The notes under the pieces: model-generated
Told to the model about the DNA's origin: nothing
Databases searched by the model: none
What the model saw: only the letters and a program-made list of their open reading frames with translations
In this document: positions 45,449-54,732 of the stretch, piece by piece
How the letters are laid out: each line of letters begins with the position of its first letter
How positions within the stretch are numbered: position 1 is the first letter of the stretch
Position numbers and translations under genes: made by a program
Assembly: GCF_000155615.1 (NCBI RefSeq)
Contig: NZ_DS989915.1
Coordinates: forward strand, 1,532,084-1,596,083
DNA length: 64,000 nt
Direction: 5' to 3'
From: Alcanivorax sp. DG881
Lineage (GTDB): Bacteria > Pseudomonadota > Gammaproteobacteria > Pseudomonadales > Alcanivoracaceae

Positions 45449-45711
45449 GGAGCCTCTGAAAAACTCCTTACGTGCTCAGCATGGCCTGAAGCGTGCAGCT
45501 GTTGTGTCTTGTCTCGACGGACAGGGTGGTTCCCTTTCCTAGAGGCAAGGCGCAGCAGATGGGCGCTTCAGGCCACGCCCTTCGGGTCTTTCAGGCTGGC
45601 CCGCACTCGTTGTTGCGCTTTTTTGATGGATGGACATACACCTTCAAAAGCGCGCCTAGATTGCGAACCAGCCTGAAAGACTGAGCACGCAAGGAGTTTT
45701 TCAGAGGCTCC
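45449..45711. mobile_element. MITE-like element with 31-bp terminal inverted repeats
   Basis: GGAGCCTCTGAAAAACTCCT begins the left arm (45449-45479); the right arm (45681-45711) is its inverse with one mismatch in 31. The element is 263 bp and encodes no transposase. TTAAT occurs on both sides (left at 45440-45444, right at 45712-45716), a possible target duplication. The right end abuts the stop codon of the exonuclease gene, so the TAA may have been provided or kept by the duplication. Confidence 0.75.
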
Positions 45712-46359
45712 TTAATACGATTTCTGTAGTTGCAGGTACATCAGCGCACTGGTCACCGCATCTCCCCGGGCGGTGTGCCGTTCCATCACCGGCACCTGCA
45801 AGGCGCTGGCCATGGCATCAAAGCGCAGGTCGGGAGTCACGTCCGGCTGCCAGTAGCGCATTTTCTTTTGATACAGCGCAGATAACTCGATGATGTCATT
45901 GGGTAAATCAAACCCCATTAGCGGGCGCAAATACCGATTGATCATGGCCACATCAAAAGCCACACACCAGCCCACCAACGGGCGGTTACCCACCAGTGCC
46001 AGCAAAGCATCCAGCGCGTCGCGCACACTTTCACCGCCTTCCAGATCCACCGGCCGCAACCGGTGAATGCGAATCGTGTCCTCCTTGAGGCTGTCCGGTG
46101 GCATCAGCTTCACATCCAGACCCTGGCTACTCAGTACCCGCCCATCTTTTATAACTACCGCCGCAATGGACACCAGTTCTGCGGTGCGACTGTCCAGGCC
46201 CGTGGTTTCACAATCAATGGCAACGACCTGATCCCCATCATAGGGAGCAAAGAGGTGCGCATAGGGGCCCTGCCCATGGCGGCACCGGTCACGGAACCGG
46301 CGCCATTTGGAACCGGGCCACTGCGGCAACATGCTTTTCCAGCGCCAGTCACGGTTCAT
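45712..46359 (-). CDS. DEDDh 3'-5' exonuclease, DnaQ/PolC-epsilon type
   Basis: 215 residues. The exonuclease motifs are VVAIDCETTGLD (ExoI, two acidic residues), WCVAFDVAMINRYL (ExoII) and ERHTARGDAVTSAL (ExoIII, His and Asp). Such proteins remove nucleotides from DNA or RNA 3' ends. The gene follows the DUF294 gene with a near overlap, an arrangement found repeatedly beside acs/actP loci; the link to acetate use is not understood. A TTG at 46365 is an alternative start overlapping the previous stop. Confidence 0.88.
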   Translation of the reverse strand: MNRDWRWKSMLPQWPGSKWRRFRDRCRHGQGPYAHLFAPYDGDQVVAIDCETTGLDSRTAELVSIAAVVIKDGRVLSSQGLDVKLMPPDSLKEDTIRIHRLRPVDLEGGESVRDALDALLALVGNRPLVGWCVAFDVAMINRYLRPLMGFDLPNDIIELSALYQKKMRYWQPDVTPDLRFDAMASALQVPVMERHTARGDAVTSALMYLQLQKSY

Positions 46360-46361
46360 GT

Positions 46362-48173
46362 TCAATATTCCAGATGGAAACGGCGCGACAAACGTTGCTT
46401 GAACTCGCTGACCAGATGCAACGCATCCCGCAACACATCCCTTTCCAGCGAAGATAGCTGCTGCACCACGATATGATTGTCCTCCACTGTTTCGTCTTCA
46501 CCCTGCAATTTGGCCAGCTGCCGGGACAGCCGCAGCTCACTGAACAATTCCATGGCCTCACCCAGGTCTTCAGCAAAGCCGGGCTCCATGGCACCGGCGG
46601 CCACCAGTTTATCCAGCCGCGCCAGGGTCGAGGTTTCCCGAATCCGGCACTGCAACGCCATGGCCCGCACGCCATGCACCAGCGGGAACAGGGCGCCTTT
46701 CTTGATATCGATACCATGCAGGGGCTTCTTCAGCGAACCGAACAAATTCAGCGGCGTGGCAAACTGCAGGACCGGGCGGGCAAAGTGGGCCATCAGCAAC
46801 TGATCATCACTGCATCGGGAAAACAGGGTATCGCGCACGGTTTCCAGCAGCCCGGGATCACCGGCCACTGCGTGTGCATCGGTGAGGATTGTCAGATTCA
46901 ACAGGCCTTTTCCGCCCGGATCCCCGGCCCAGTCCTGCACGCGCTGCTGCCAACGCGACACCGGGCCGGTCCACTGCGGATTGGAGACCATTACGCTCCC
47001 CGGGCAAGGGGGATAACCCAACGACAGCAGGGTCCGGGTAAAGCGCTGCATATCCTGATCACAGCCTGACCACTGCTGGTGCTCGCCCAGAATCAGGCCG
47101 TTATCCTGGTCCGTTTTCAGTATCTGCTCACCTCGCCCTTCGCTGCCCATCACCATCAGGCAGGCTCTTTGTTGATCGCCAGGCACCACCATTTCGAAGG
47201 CTTTACTCATCAGGCGACCATTGAGCGCGGCCAGCAAATCCATGGCGAACCGCATCTTCACCCCCTGAGCCATCAGGGTCTCTACCAGATCAGGCAAACG
47301 GGCGCTGGCCAGCTGCAGCGCCTCCAGCGTATCCGCTTTCTCAATTTCCAGCCCCACCACATAGGAACGACTGGAAAAGAAGCTGAGCACATCGGTGAGC
47401 TCCACCACCCCCACAGCAACGCCCTTTTCCATGACCACCACCCGCGCCACCTTGTGCCGGGTCATCCGGGTCAAGGCCGCGAACAGGTAATCGCCCGGAC
47501 GGGCGGTAACCAGCTCCGTTTCCGCCACCTCAGCCAAACGGGTATCCGGCGATTGATTGCTCATCACCAGCGCGGTCAGCAGATCGGTCTTGGTGACAAT
47601 GGCGTAATGCTGTTGATGCTGAATCAGCACGCTGTCCACGCCGTGCTGTTTCAGCGCGGTCACGGCATCCCGTACGGTGGCCTGTTCCGGCATGATCAGG
47701 GGCTCACGCATACACGCTTCCACCCGCGCCAGCATAAAGCCCGCCAGGGTTACGCCCCCTTCCCGGCGTTCTGCCAGGCGCTGGTTTTTCTCCGCCAGCC
47801 GCTGGCTGAAATAACGGCCGAACTCCACTTCGCTTTCACACAGCTCGCGAAACAGTCCTGCCGGGATCAGGTAGCACAGTGTCTGCTGCTCGGCACGAAA
47901 CCGATAACGGCTTTGCCCATTCAATACACTAATCGCCCCGAATAAATCGCCGGCGGCATAAACCCCCACCTGGCGACGGCCATCCGGCGCGTTCACGTCC
48001 AGTTCCGCCACGCTGCCCTTGTGCACGAGAAAGACAGAATCGCTGGTACTGGCCGCGTCGAGAATAATGTCATCCGGCTCGTAATAGGCCAGATCGGTTC
48101 CTTCCTGCAAACGGCGGCGACCGGCTTCGCCAAGCTGGCTGAACGGATACTGATTCAGTTCCTGATCAATCAT
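46362..48173 (-). CDS. cNMP-binding, CBS-pair and DUF294 nucleotidyltransferase-like protein
   Basis: 603 residues. Order: cyclic-nucleotide-binding domain (about 15-115; GDLFGAISVLNGQSRYRF), two CBS domains (about 150-270; VRDAVTALKQHGVDSVLI), a DUF294 nucleotidyltransferase-like domain (about 290-440; MGSEGRGEQILKTDQDNGLI with the GS...D.D pattern) and the DUF294 C-terminal helical domain. Similar proteins are usually found with acs/actP and the DnaQ-like exonuclease, as here. They may be PII-uridylyltransferase-like sensors of nucleotides. The ATG start is 94 bp after the symporter gene, with a terminator between. Confidence 0.9.
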   Translation of the reverse strand: MIDQELNQYPFSQLGEAGRRRLQEGTDLAYYEPDDIILDAASTSDSVFLVHKGSVAELDVNAPDGRRQVGVYAAGDLFGAISVLNGQSRYRFRAEQQTLCYLIPAGLFRELCESEVEFGRYFSQRLAEKNQRLAERREGGVTLAGFMLARVEACMREPLIMPEQATVRDAVTALKQHGVDSVLIQHQQHYAIVTKTDLLTALVMSNQSPDTRLAEVAETELVTARPGDYLFAALTRMTRHKVARVVVMEKGVAVGVVELTDVLSFFSSRSYVVGLEIEKADTLEALQLASARLPDLVETLMAQGVKMRFAMDLLAALNGRLMSKAFEMVVPGDQQRACLMVMGSEGRGEQILKTDQDNGLILGEHQQWSGCDQDMQRFTRTLLSLGYPPCPGSVMVSNPQWTGPVSRWQQRVQDWAGDPGGKGLLNLTILTDAHAVAGDPGLLETVRDTLFSRCSDDQLLMAHFARPVLQFATPLNLFGSLKKPLHGIDIKKGALFPLVHGVRAMALQCRIRETSTLARLDKLVAAGAMEPGFAEDLGEAMELFSELRLSRQLAKLQGEDETVEDNHIVVQQLSSLERDVLRDALHLVSEFKQRLSRRFHLEY

Positions 48174-48216
48174 TCAGTTAACTCCGCCATTGCGTCTTTG
48201 CTGTCATTATTAAACG

Positions 48217-48251
48217 CAAAAACCGGTGCGGAGGAAGCCCCCGCACCGGTT
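48217..48251 (-). terminator. Terminator of the ActP-like symporter operon
   Basis: On the minus strand AACCGGTGCGG, a 9-base loop, CCGCACCGGTT, then TTT. Confidence 0.85.
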
Positions 48252-48267
48252 CCTGTGTTACCCGTGC

Positions 48268-50064
48268 TCAGTGTGCAGACGCTTCACCGGCACCTCGCGG
48301 AATACGGATGTCTTCCACAATGTGCTGGATATGCTCAGGAGGCGGCGCCGTCACTCGCGATACCGCGAAGGCCACAGCAAAGTTGAGCATCATCCCAAAG
48401 GTGCCGATACCTTCAGGCGACACGCCCAGCAACCAGTGTTCCGCATTGTTCAGCTCTGGCGAGACGAACTTGAAGAACACAATGTAGCTGAAGGTGAAGA
48501 TCAGGCCGACCAGCATGCCGGCAATCGCCCCTTCCTTGTTCATGCGCTTGTAGAAGATGCCCATGAGAATCACCGGGAAGAAGCTGGCCGCGGCAAGACC
48601 GAAGGCAAAAGCCACCACCTGGGCCACAAAGCCGGGCGGGTTGATCCCGAAGTAACCGGCAATCACGATGGCCACAACGGCAGCCCCCCGAGCAGCCAAC
48701 AACTCCTGCTTCTCATTGATACCCGGCATCAGGGTTTTCTTTAGCAGGTCATGGGAGATGGCACTGGATATCACCAGCAACAGCCCCGCGGCCGTGGACA
48801 GTGCTGCCGCCACCCCGCCGGCCGCCACCAGGGCAATCACCCAGGCAGGCAGATTGCCGATTTCCGGGTTAGCCAACACGATGATGTCGCGGTCGATATA
48901 CACTTCCGAGGAGTTATCCGTGGGGGCATTGGTCAGCACACGCTCCCCGTAGCTGCCTTTGGTTTCTTCACGGCTGCCGGCATAGGTCGGCTTGCCTTCG
49001 AAGGGGGCCCCGGCACGCATCTGCACCGCACCATCACCGTTCTTGTCCACCCAGCCGATCAACCCGGAGTTTTCCCAGTTATAGAACCATTCCGGCAGTT
49101 CGGTGTATTGGGTTTCGTTGACGGTGTCGATCAGGTTGAGCCGTGCGAACGCGCCCACCGCCGGTGCAGAGGTGTACAGCAAGGCGATAAAGAACAACGC
49201 CCAGCCGGCACTGATACGGGCATCTTTCACCCGTGGCACGGTGAAGAAACGCACGATCACGTGGGGCAGGCCCGCGGTACCGCACATCAATGCCGCAGCA
49301 ATAAAGAACACATCAATAGTGGATTTTGAGCCTTCTGTGTATTCGGTAAAGCCCAGATCGGTCACCACCTGATCCAGCTTGTGCAACAGATATACCCCGC
49401 TGTCATTCCCGGCAGCATCCAGCACCGTGCCACCGAAACCGGTCTGCGGAAGGACGTGGCCGGTCATCATGATGGACAGGAAAACCGCCGGCACCAGGAA
49501 GGCAAAAATCAGCACACAGTACTGCGCGACCTGGGTATAGGTGATCCCTTTCATACCGCCCAGCACGGCGTAGAAGAACACGATGGCCATACCGATCACT
49601 ACACCGGTATTCACATTCACTTCCAGGAAGCGGGCGAACACGATACCGGTACCGCGCATCTGGCCCGCCACATAGGTAAAGGACACGAAGATCACGCAGA
49701 TCACCGCTACGGTTCTGGCCACGTTGGAGTAGTAACGGTCACCGATAAAGTCCGGCACGGTAAATTTACCGAACTTGCGCAGGTAAGGTGCCAGCAGCAT
49801 GGCCAGCAGCACATACCCCCCGGTCCACCCCATCAGGTATACCGATGCATCGTAGCCGGAGTAGGCAATAATCCCGGCCATGGAAATAAATGACGCCGCT
49901 GACATCCAGTCAGCCGCGGTTGCTGCCCCATTGGCGATCGGGGAAACCCCGCCACCGGCCACGTAAAAATCTTTGGTCGACCCGGCCCGTGACCAGATCG
50001 CAATCCCGATGTAGAGCGCAAACGAACCGCCTACAAAGAGATAAGTGAGTGTCTGAATATCCAT
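48268..50064 (-). CDS. actP: Sodium:solute symporter, ActP-like (acetate/monocarboxylate)
   Basis: 598 residues with about 13 transmembrane helices. The N-terminal region GGGVSPIANGAATAADWMSA and the GMKGITYTQVAQY segment match the SSS-family acetate permease group (ActP, VC_2705 subfamily). A soluble loop of about 110 residues (roughly 320-430) interrupts the helices. It imports acetate or short carboxylates with sodium. DUF4212 lies 28 bp upstream and is usually cotranscribed. The final residues (EDIRIPRGAGEASAH) are a soluble tail. Confidence 0.9.
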   Translation of the reverse strand: MDIQTLTYLFVGGSFALYIGIAIWSRAGSTKDFYVAGGGVSPIANGAATAADWMSAASFISMAGIIAYSGYDASVYLMGWTGGYVLLAMLLAPYLRKFGKFTVPDFIGDRYYSNVARTVAVICVIFVSFTYVAGQMRGTGIVFARFLEVNVNTGVVIGMAIVFFYAVLGGMKGITYTQVAQYCVLIFAFLVPAVFLSIMMTGHVLPQTGFGGTVLDAAGNDSGVYLLHKLDQVVTDLGFTEYTEGSKSTIDVFFIAAALMCGTAGLPHVIVRFFTVPRVKDARISAGWALFFIALLYTSAPAVGAFARLNLIDTVNETQYTELPEWFYNWENSGLIGWVDKNGDGAVQMRAGAPFEGKPTYAGSREETKGSYGERVLTNAPTDNSSEVYIDRDIIVLANPEIGNLPAWVIALVAAGGVAAALSTAAGLLLVISSAISHDLLKKTLMPGINEKQELLAARGAAVVAIVIAGYFGINPPGFVAQVVAFAFGLAAASFFPVILMGIFYKRMNKEGAIAGMLVGLIFTFSYIVFFKFVSPELNNAEHWLLGVSPEGIGTFGMMLNFAVAFAVSRVTAPPPEHIQHIVEDIRIPRGAGEASAH

Positions 50065-50092
50065 AGGATGTCTCTCTTTATCTGTTCAGCGG

Positions 50093-50350
50093 TTAGTCTT
50101 CGTGGACGTCAAATTTGCGGTCCAGCTTATTCATGGAATGCGCGTATTTAATGATCAGCACCAGGAACACGTAGATCGCTCCCTGTTGCGCAAACCAGAA
50201 GCCCAGCTTGAAACCAAAGAATTGGATTTGATTGAGTTCATCTACCAGCAATATGCCGCAGCCATAGGAGACAACGAACCAGATAGCCACGTAGGTAAAA
50301 ATCAATCGCAGGTTAGCGGCCCAGTAGGCGCGGGCGTTTTCTTCTTTCAT
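50093..50350 (-). CDS. DUF4212 protein, putative symporter small subunit
   Basis: 85 residues, two transmembrane helices (YVAIWFVVSYGCGILLVDEL and FWFAQQGAIYVFLVLII) and the NLRLIFTY and KYAHSMNKLDRKF segments typical of DUF4212. The family is nearly always next to this branch of SSS transporters and is taken to be a small subunit of the symporter. Confidence 0.9.
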   Translation of the reverse strand: MKEENARAYWAANLRLIFTYVAIWFVVSYGCGILLVDELNQIQFFGFKLGFWFAQQGAIYVFLVLIIKYAHSMNKLDRKFDVHED

Positions 50351-50642
50351 TACTCGTCCCTCTGCGTCATCAGGAAATCAGGCCACCCCCTTTTCAGGCA
50401 GACAAGGGATAGGCTCGATACCCAGACTAGCCAAAGGGCCATGGCAGCACAGTATGACTTTAGTCGAAGTCGGCCAGGGCACAGCAGGCTCCCGAAGCGC
50501 ATGGAAAAAGCGAGCCACCCGGAAAAAGGCATTCCCGGCCTGCGATATCGGCGGTTTTCCGTTAAACTCGCGGGTCTGTTCGTTGAGCCCCATGGCTCAG
50601 ACAGGGAATTTTCGAGTCGATAAAAACAATCATGGATAGATA

Positions 50643-51641
50643 ATGAAAATAGCGCGATGGCTGTTGGCCGCGTTTCTGCTTGTGATTTTCGGCGGCTCAT
50701 TGCTGCTGACGCTTTCGCCCGACCTGACACGTTGGCCTGTGGCGCCCACGCAACCCGCTCCGGAAAAGGGCTCGGTCACGCTCACCTACCTGGGCACCAG
50801 CACCATCCTGATCAGCGACGGCCACACCCACCTGCTCACCGATGGGTATTTCTCCCGGGTTTCCATTCCGCGATTGTTGTTCACCCGGATAGCACCGAAT
50901 TCACAGCGCATTGAGCACGCCCTGGCACAGGCCGGCATTACCTCACTGGACGCCCAGCTGGTGCTGCACTCTCATTTCGATCACGCCATGGATGTGGCGG
51001 AAGTCGCAAAACGCACCGGCGCACAATTGCTGGGCTCCTCGTCTACAGCCATGGTGGGCAAGGGCGGCGGCCTGCCGGATTCCCGCATCACCACCATCGT
51101 CCCCCATCAGCCGTATTCGTTTGGGCAATTTACCGTGCACTTTGTCCCGGCCAGCCATGTGCCACTGCCCGCGCCAGTGGAAGCCATGACCGGCAAGGGT
51201 GACATCGCCGCACCGGTCACCCCACCCGCACGAGTGGGAGCCTGGGAGGAAGGACAAAGCTACGCCGTGGTCATTACCCATCCCGCCGGATCGCTGTTGG
51301 TTCAGGGAAGTTCCGGAGCGGCCCCCGGGGCGCTGACGGGTTACCAGGCTGACTATGCCCTGCTGGCCAGCGCCAGCCTGGGCAAACAAACGGATCATTA
51401 TCAGCAAATGTTCATGGAGGAAACCGCCAACGCGGTAGGTGCCCACACGGTGATACCGGTGCACTGGGATGATTTTTTCAGTGAACTGACCGCAGATGTG
51501 AAACCGCTCCCCTGGGGCCTGGACAACATGCATGCGTCTTTCCAGGCGTTGGCAGGCCGGCACAACGGCGACTTCCTGGTCCTGCCGCCCTTTCAGCCCT
51601 TCACGTTACAGGCACGAAGTCCGACAGTATCCGGGCAATAA
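50643..51641 (+). CDS. Membrane-anchored MBL-fold hydrolase
   Basis: 332 residues. A signal-anchor (WLLAAFLLVIFGGSLLLTLS) is followed by a metallo-beta-lactamase fold with LHSHFDHAMDV (HxHxDH metal site), GTSTILISDGHTHLLTD and HTVIPVHWDDFF. Related proteins (UlaG/RomA-like) are hydrolases of diverse substrates. It is probably attached to the periplasmic side of the inner membrane. Its last 41 bases overlap the end of dusC on the other strand. The substrate cannot be told. Confidence 0.85.
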   Translation: MKIARWLLAAFLLVIFGGSLLLTLSPDLTRWPVAPTQPAPEKGSVTLTYLGTSTILISDGHTHLLTDGYFSRVSIPRLLFTRIAPNSQRIEHALAQAGITSLDAQLVLHSHFDHAMDVAEVAKRTGAQLLGSSSTAMVGKGGGLPDSRITTIVPHQPYSFGQFTVHFVPASHVPLPAPVEAMTGKGDIAAPVTPPARVGAWEEGQSYAVVITHPAGSLLVQGSSGAAPGALTGYQADYALLASASLGKQTDHYQQMFMEETANAVGAHTVIPVHWDDFFSELTADVKPLPWGLDNMHASFQALAGRHNGDFLVLPPFQPFTLQARSPTVSGQ

Positions 51642-52539
51642 CCTCCGGCCGGGTTTCGCGTTTCAGCTGCTCCAGCAATTGCGCCGCCTGGGGCCAGCGC
51701 CGGCGCAGGTAACTCAACCACTGTTTTATGCGCCCGGCCAATTGCGCATCAGTGCCGGTACCCGCCACATCCACCCAGAACTGTTGCAGGATCGGCAAGA
51801 TCGCATCCCAGCCAGGCTCCCCACCGTGCCGCAACACGGAGACCAGACGCGGGTTGGCCACCGCGCCGCGCCCGAGCATAAGATCATCACAGCCGCTTTC
51901 CTGGCGAGCGCGAGCCGCATCGTCCGCAGTCCAGATCTCGCCATTGGCAATCACCGGAATCGACACCACCTCACGGATGTGGCCGATACGATCCCAGAAT
52001 GCCGGAGGTTTATAGCCCTGGCGCTTGGTGCGCCCGTGTACCGTCAACCAGGCAGCTCCGGCCTCCACTACCGCCCGGGCGTTGTCCAGCGCCCGGGCAT
52101 CGTCTTCATTACCCAGACGCATTTTCACCGACACGGGCACATTGGCCGGCACAGCGTCACGCACCGCCGCCGTCACCGCATGCACCACCTCTGGCTCATC
52201 AAGCAACACGGCACCGCCACGATGACGGTTCACGGTTTTCGCCGGGCAACCAAAATTCAAATCAATCGCTGGCGCCCCAAGCGCCACTGCACGCACCGCA
52301 TTTTCCGCCATGCAGTCAGGTTCGGAGCCCAGCAACTGAAGATGCACAGGCGTGCCCGCCCGGGTGCGAGCGCCAAGTTTTAACTCGGGGCACCAGCGAT
52401 AAAATACCCTGGGCGGCAACAGCAGCCCGCTGACACGGACAAACTCACTGACACACCAATCGTAGTCGCCCACATCCGTTAATGCCTGGCGAACCCAAAA
52501 ATCCGCCAGGCCTTCCATGGGGGCCAGAATCAATTTCAT
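51601..52539 (-). CDS. dusC: tRNA-dihydrouridine(16) synthase
   Basis: About 312 residues, FMN-dependent TIM barrel. It reduces uridine in tRNA; the subgroup signature fits DusC (U16). Visible: LILAPMEGLADFWVRQ, LNFGCPAKTVNRHRGGAVLL with the catalytic Cys, VSVKMRLG, WLTVHGRTKRQGY and LMLGRGAVANP. ATGs at 52548 and 52539 are both in frame; the second fits homologues better. The 3' end overlaps the MBL gene. Confidence 0.93.
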   Translation of the reverse strand: MKLILAPMEGLADFWVRQALTDVGDYDWCVSEFVRVSGLLLPPRVFYRWCPELKLGARTRAGTPVHLQLLGSEPDCMAENAVRAVALGAPAIDLNFGCPAKTVNRHRGGAVLLDEPEVVHAVTAAVRDAVPANVPVSVKMRLGNEDDARALDNARAVVEAGAAWLTVHGRTKRQGYKPPAFWDRIGHIREVVSIPVIANGEIWTADDAARARQESGCDDLMLGRGAVANPRLVSVLRHGGEPGWDAILPILQQFWVDVAGTGTDAQLAGRIKQWLSYLRRRWPQAAQLLEQLKRETRPEVIARILSDFVPVT

Positions 52540-52548
52540 GGCGCGCAT

Positions 52549-53123
52549 TCTAGGCTACTGCAGCGTTGCCGAATACGCGTAATTGCGGACGAAAGTGCAT
52601 TCAACCTTCTTTCTGCTCCACCACGAACCACACCACAAAACATCCGGCTTTTCTTGCAATAACGGTGTTCATTTGCCACGGTAAATAACAATTTGCGCAA
52701 GAATGGACGCTACTCGGGGACACTGGCACGCCGGAAAAGCGGTAGCAGGCGCCCCTGGCAACGTGAGGGAACGCAATGAAAAAAGCATCATTCGCGAGCG
52801 CCATCGACACGGCATTACCATGTTTTTTCCTGCATGGTTAACGCCGCCAACGCCTTATCGGGAAGGCGCAAGAGGGTACACTGCCGAGAAAGTCTGCCAC
52901 CTTTTCTCCGGGTTACCGAGTGTTCCATCTCCACGCATCCACCGTCTTTTGCGTGCGTTTTTCTTTCCCTTATTGCGTCGTGTGCGCTGCGCGACACGCT
53001 GCCGACACCCAAACGCGAATACGCAATATTTCGCCTTACACCACCCCACAACTCATAGGCCTGCCGCCTCCCCCGCGCCAGGCCGCACGTTTTTTTGCGA
53101 TAAAAAATGAGGGAGAGAAACTG
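52549..53123. other. Long region between dusC and the porin, no supported gene
   Basis: 575 bp, divergent promoters. Open frames here show no family features. A small hairpin CGCCTT...GAAGGCG lies at 52852-52869. The porin may have a long 5' leader, where small RNAs often act on porin messages; no RNA gene could be identified. Confidence 0.4.
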
Positions 53124-54185
53124 ATGAAACAGCAACGTATTTTGCCATTATCGACAGCCCTGCTGGCTGGCTTTGCCGCCCTGCCTGCCCAGGCGGATCT
53201 GGAGGTTACCCCCTACGGCTCCCTGCGCATCCAGACAGAAGCCGTTTCTGTCGACCAGGCGCAACCCGGCGAAGACGATTCCTACACCGGGCTTCGGGAT
53301 GCGTACTCCCGGCTGGGTGTCACCGCCAAATATGATGACTTCGAGCATTTCAACATTACCGGCACGGTGGAATTCCCGATTAATTCCGCACGCCTGCAAG
53401 CGGAAGACCCGACCTTTTTCCAGGAAAGTTACAAAGGCAACAACAAGCCGCGGGTCGCCGACATTACCGTTGCCCACGACCGCTTTGGTAGCGTGCGCGT
53501 CGGTACCCAGTGGCTGGCGTACTACAACAACGTGGCCTACCCGCTGGATTTCTTCAGCTCTTTCTATTCTGGCTACGCCACCCAGGCCACCTTTCGCCGC
53601 GACGCGCTCACCTACACCACCCCCAGCATGGGCGGCTTCACGGCCACCGTTTCTGGTGTCGACCTGACTGATCAACAGGGCACCAGCTATCTGGATACCA
53701 TGCAGTACGCGCTGTCCTATGCGGTAACCGACTCGCTGGCCTTTGGTATCGGTTACCAGGACAGTGAGCAGGACTCCGCCAAGCATGCCGATCAGGCGGG
53801 TATCTCCGCAGCCTGGTCCCCGGGTAACTGGCGCTTCGCCGCCAAGGTGGAACAGCTGCTGACCAACGACGACACCGTGCAGGACGATGACCCGGTGACC
53901 TACAACCTGTTGGGTTCCTACAGCTGGAACAAGTACACCCTGCGCGCCATGGTCGCCCATGGTGAAGAAACCGATGAAGGCGATGCCTTCTTCCAGGGGG
54001 ATTCTGCCCAGGTCGGGCTGGACTACCGTCACACCGAAAACCTGAAGTTCTTTGCGGAATACTTCTACGAAGAGCTGGGCTATGCCATCTACACCCCCAA
54101 CTCCGAAAGCTTTAATCCACTGGCGGGTTATCAGGTGGAAAGCGATGGTCAGGTCTTCACGGTGGGTATGCGGTTTGATTTTTAA
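53124..54185 (+). CDS. General outer-membrane porin
   Basis: 353 residues. A signal peptide ends LPAQADL; the mature protein is a 16-strand-like barrel ending FTVGMRFDF, with the C-terminal Phe needed for assembly. LEVTPYGSLRIQTEAVSVD at the start and RVGTQWLAYYNNVAYPLDFF (loop L3 region) are typical of gram-negative porins of the Oceanospirillales and relatives. The ATG has GGGAGAGAAA upstream. Confidence 0.88.
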   Translation: MKQQRILPLSTALLAGFAALPAQADLEVTPYGSLRIQTEAVSVDQAQPGEDDSYTGLRDAYSRLGVTAKYDDFEHFNITGTVEFPINSARLQAEDPTFFQESYKGNNKPRVADITVAHDRFGSVRVGTQWLAYYNNVAYPLDFFSSFYSGYATQATFRRDALTYTTPSMGGFTATVSGVDLTDQQGTSYLDTMQYALSYAVTDSLAFGIGYQDSEQDSAKHADQAGISAAWSPGNWRFAAKVEQLLTNDDTVQDDDPVTYNLLGSYSWNKYTLRAMVAHGEETDEGDAFFQGDSAQVGLDYRHTENLKFFAEYFYEELGYAIYTPNSESFNPLAGYQVESDGQVFTVGMRFDF

Positions 54186-54240
54186 GAGCCGCTGGCACGT
54201 ATCACGCTGGACACTACAACGCGTTGTAGTGTGATGCGCA
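54186..54240 (+). repeat. Stop-codon-adjacent repeat with perfect 22-bp palindrome
   Basis: The porin TAA is followed by GAGCCGCTGGCACGTATCACGC, then the perfect palindrome ACACTACAACG/CGTTGTAGTGT at 54211-54232. It is a member of the GAGnCGC family with a palindrome added. Confidence 0.6.
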
Positions 54241-54250
54241 CCGGAAACCA

Positions 54251-54285
54251 AACAGGCCGCGCTCAAAATCTGGGCGCGGCCTGTT
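54251..54285 (+). terminator. Terminator of the porin gene
   Basis: AACAGGCCGCGC, an 11-base loop, GCGCGGCCTGTT, then TGTTC. Confidence 0.8.
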
Positions 54286-54732
54286 TGTTCTTATCCGGAA
54301 AATATTCGCATGGCTCTACAACATGATGCGTGATGCGCGCAGCATGAGGGGTGCTCAATCAGAATCCCCCGCCGGTTGACGCAAGCGAAACGCCATAGCT
54401 TAGGAGATCAGAGGAAGAAGCAGCCTGCGAGCTCCGGCGGGCCTTTCAATATAATCAGCCGCAGCAACCGGGCGGAAGCCCCTGGTTAGAACCATTTGGA
54501 ATCAATCCTCCCTGCCTCTTTTCCCTTCTCGCCTTACCCTTTTTATATCAATCACTTAGAATAGATCAAATCAGTTGAACGGTTGCCCTGCCCCGGTTCC
54601 ATCCCCCCCGCCGGCTCGCAACCCGGAATTGATTCACCACAGCGGCTGCATTACTGTTGCCGCCAGCACAGCCCGCAGCAGGGGCAGACACAGCAAAGAC
54701 GGGGTCCCGGTGACGGATCCGAGGAGACGCTC
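54286..54732. other. Region before xseB, possible structured RNA
   Basis: 447 bp without a supported protein gene. CCCGCCGG (54368-54375) can pair with CCGGCGGG (54434-54441), closing a 58-base loop and followed by CCTTTC. The AT-rich stretch 54530-54575 probably holds the xseB promoter. A small RNA is possible but no known class is recognised. Confidence 0.4.

Noticed and set aside
50350..50730. A 126-codon minus-strand frame between DUF4212 and the MBL gene
   Set aside because: Overlaps the start of the well-supported MBL gene and shows no conserved features.
52815..53135. A 106-codon minus-strand frame in the porin leader
   Set aside because: Cys/Arg-rich low-quality translation overlapping the porin start; no ribosome site.
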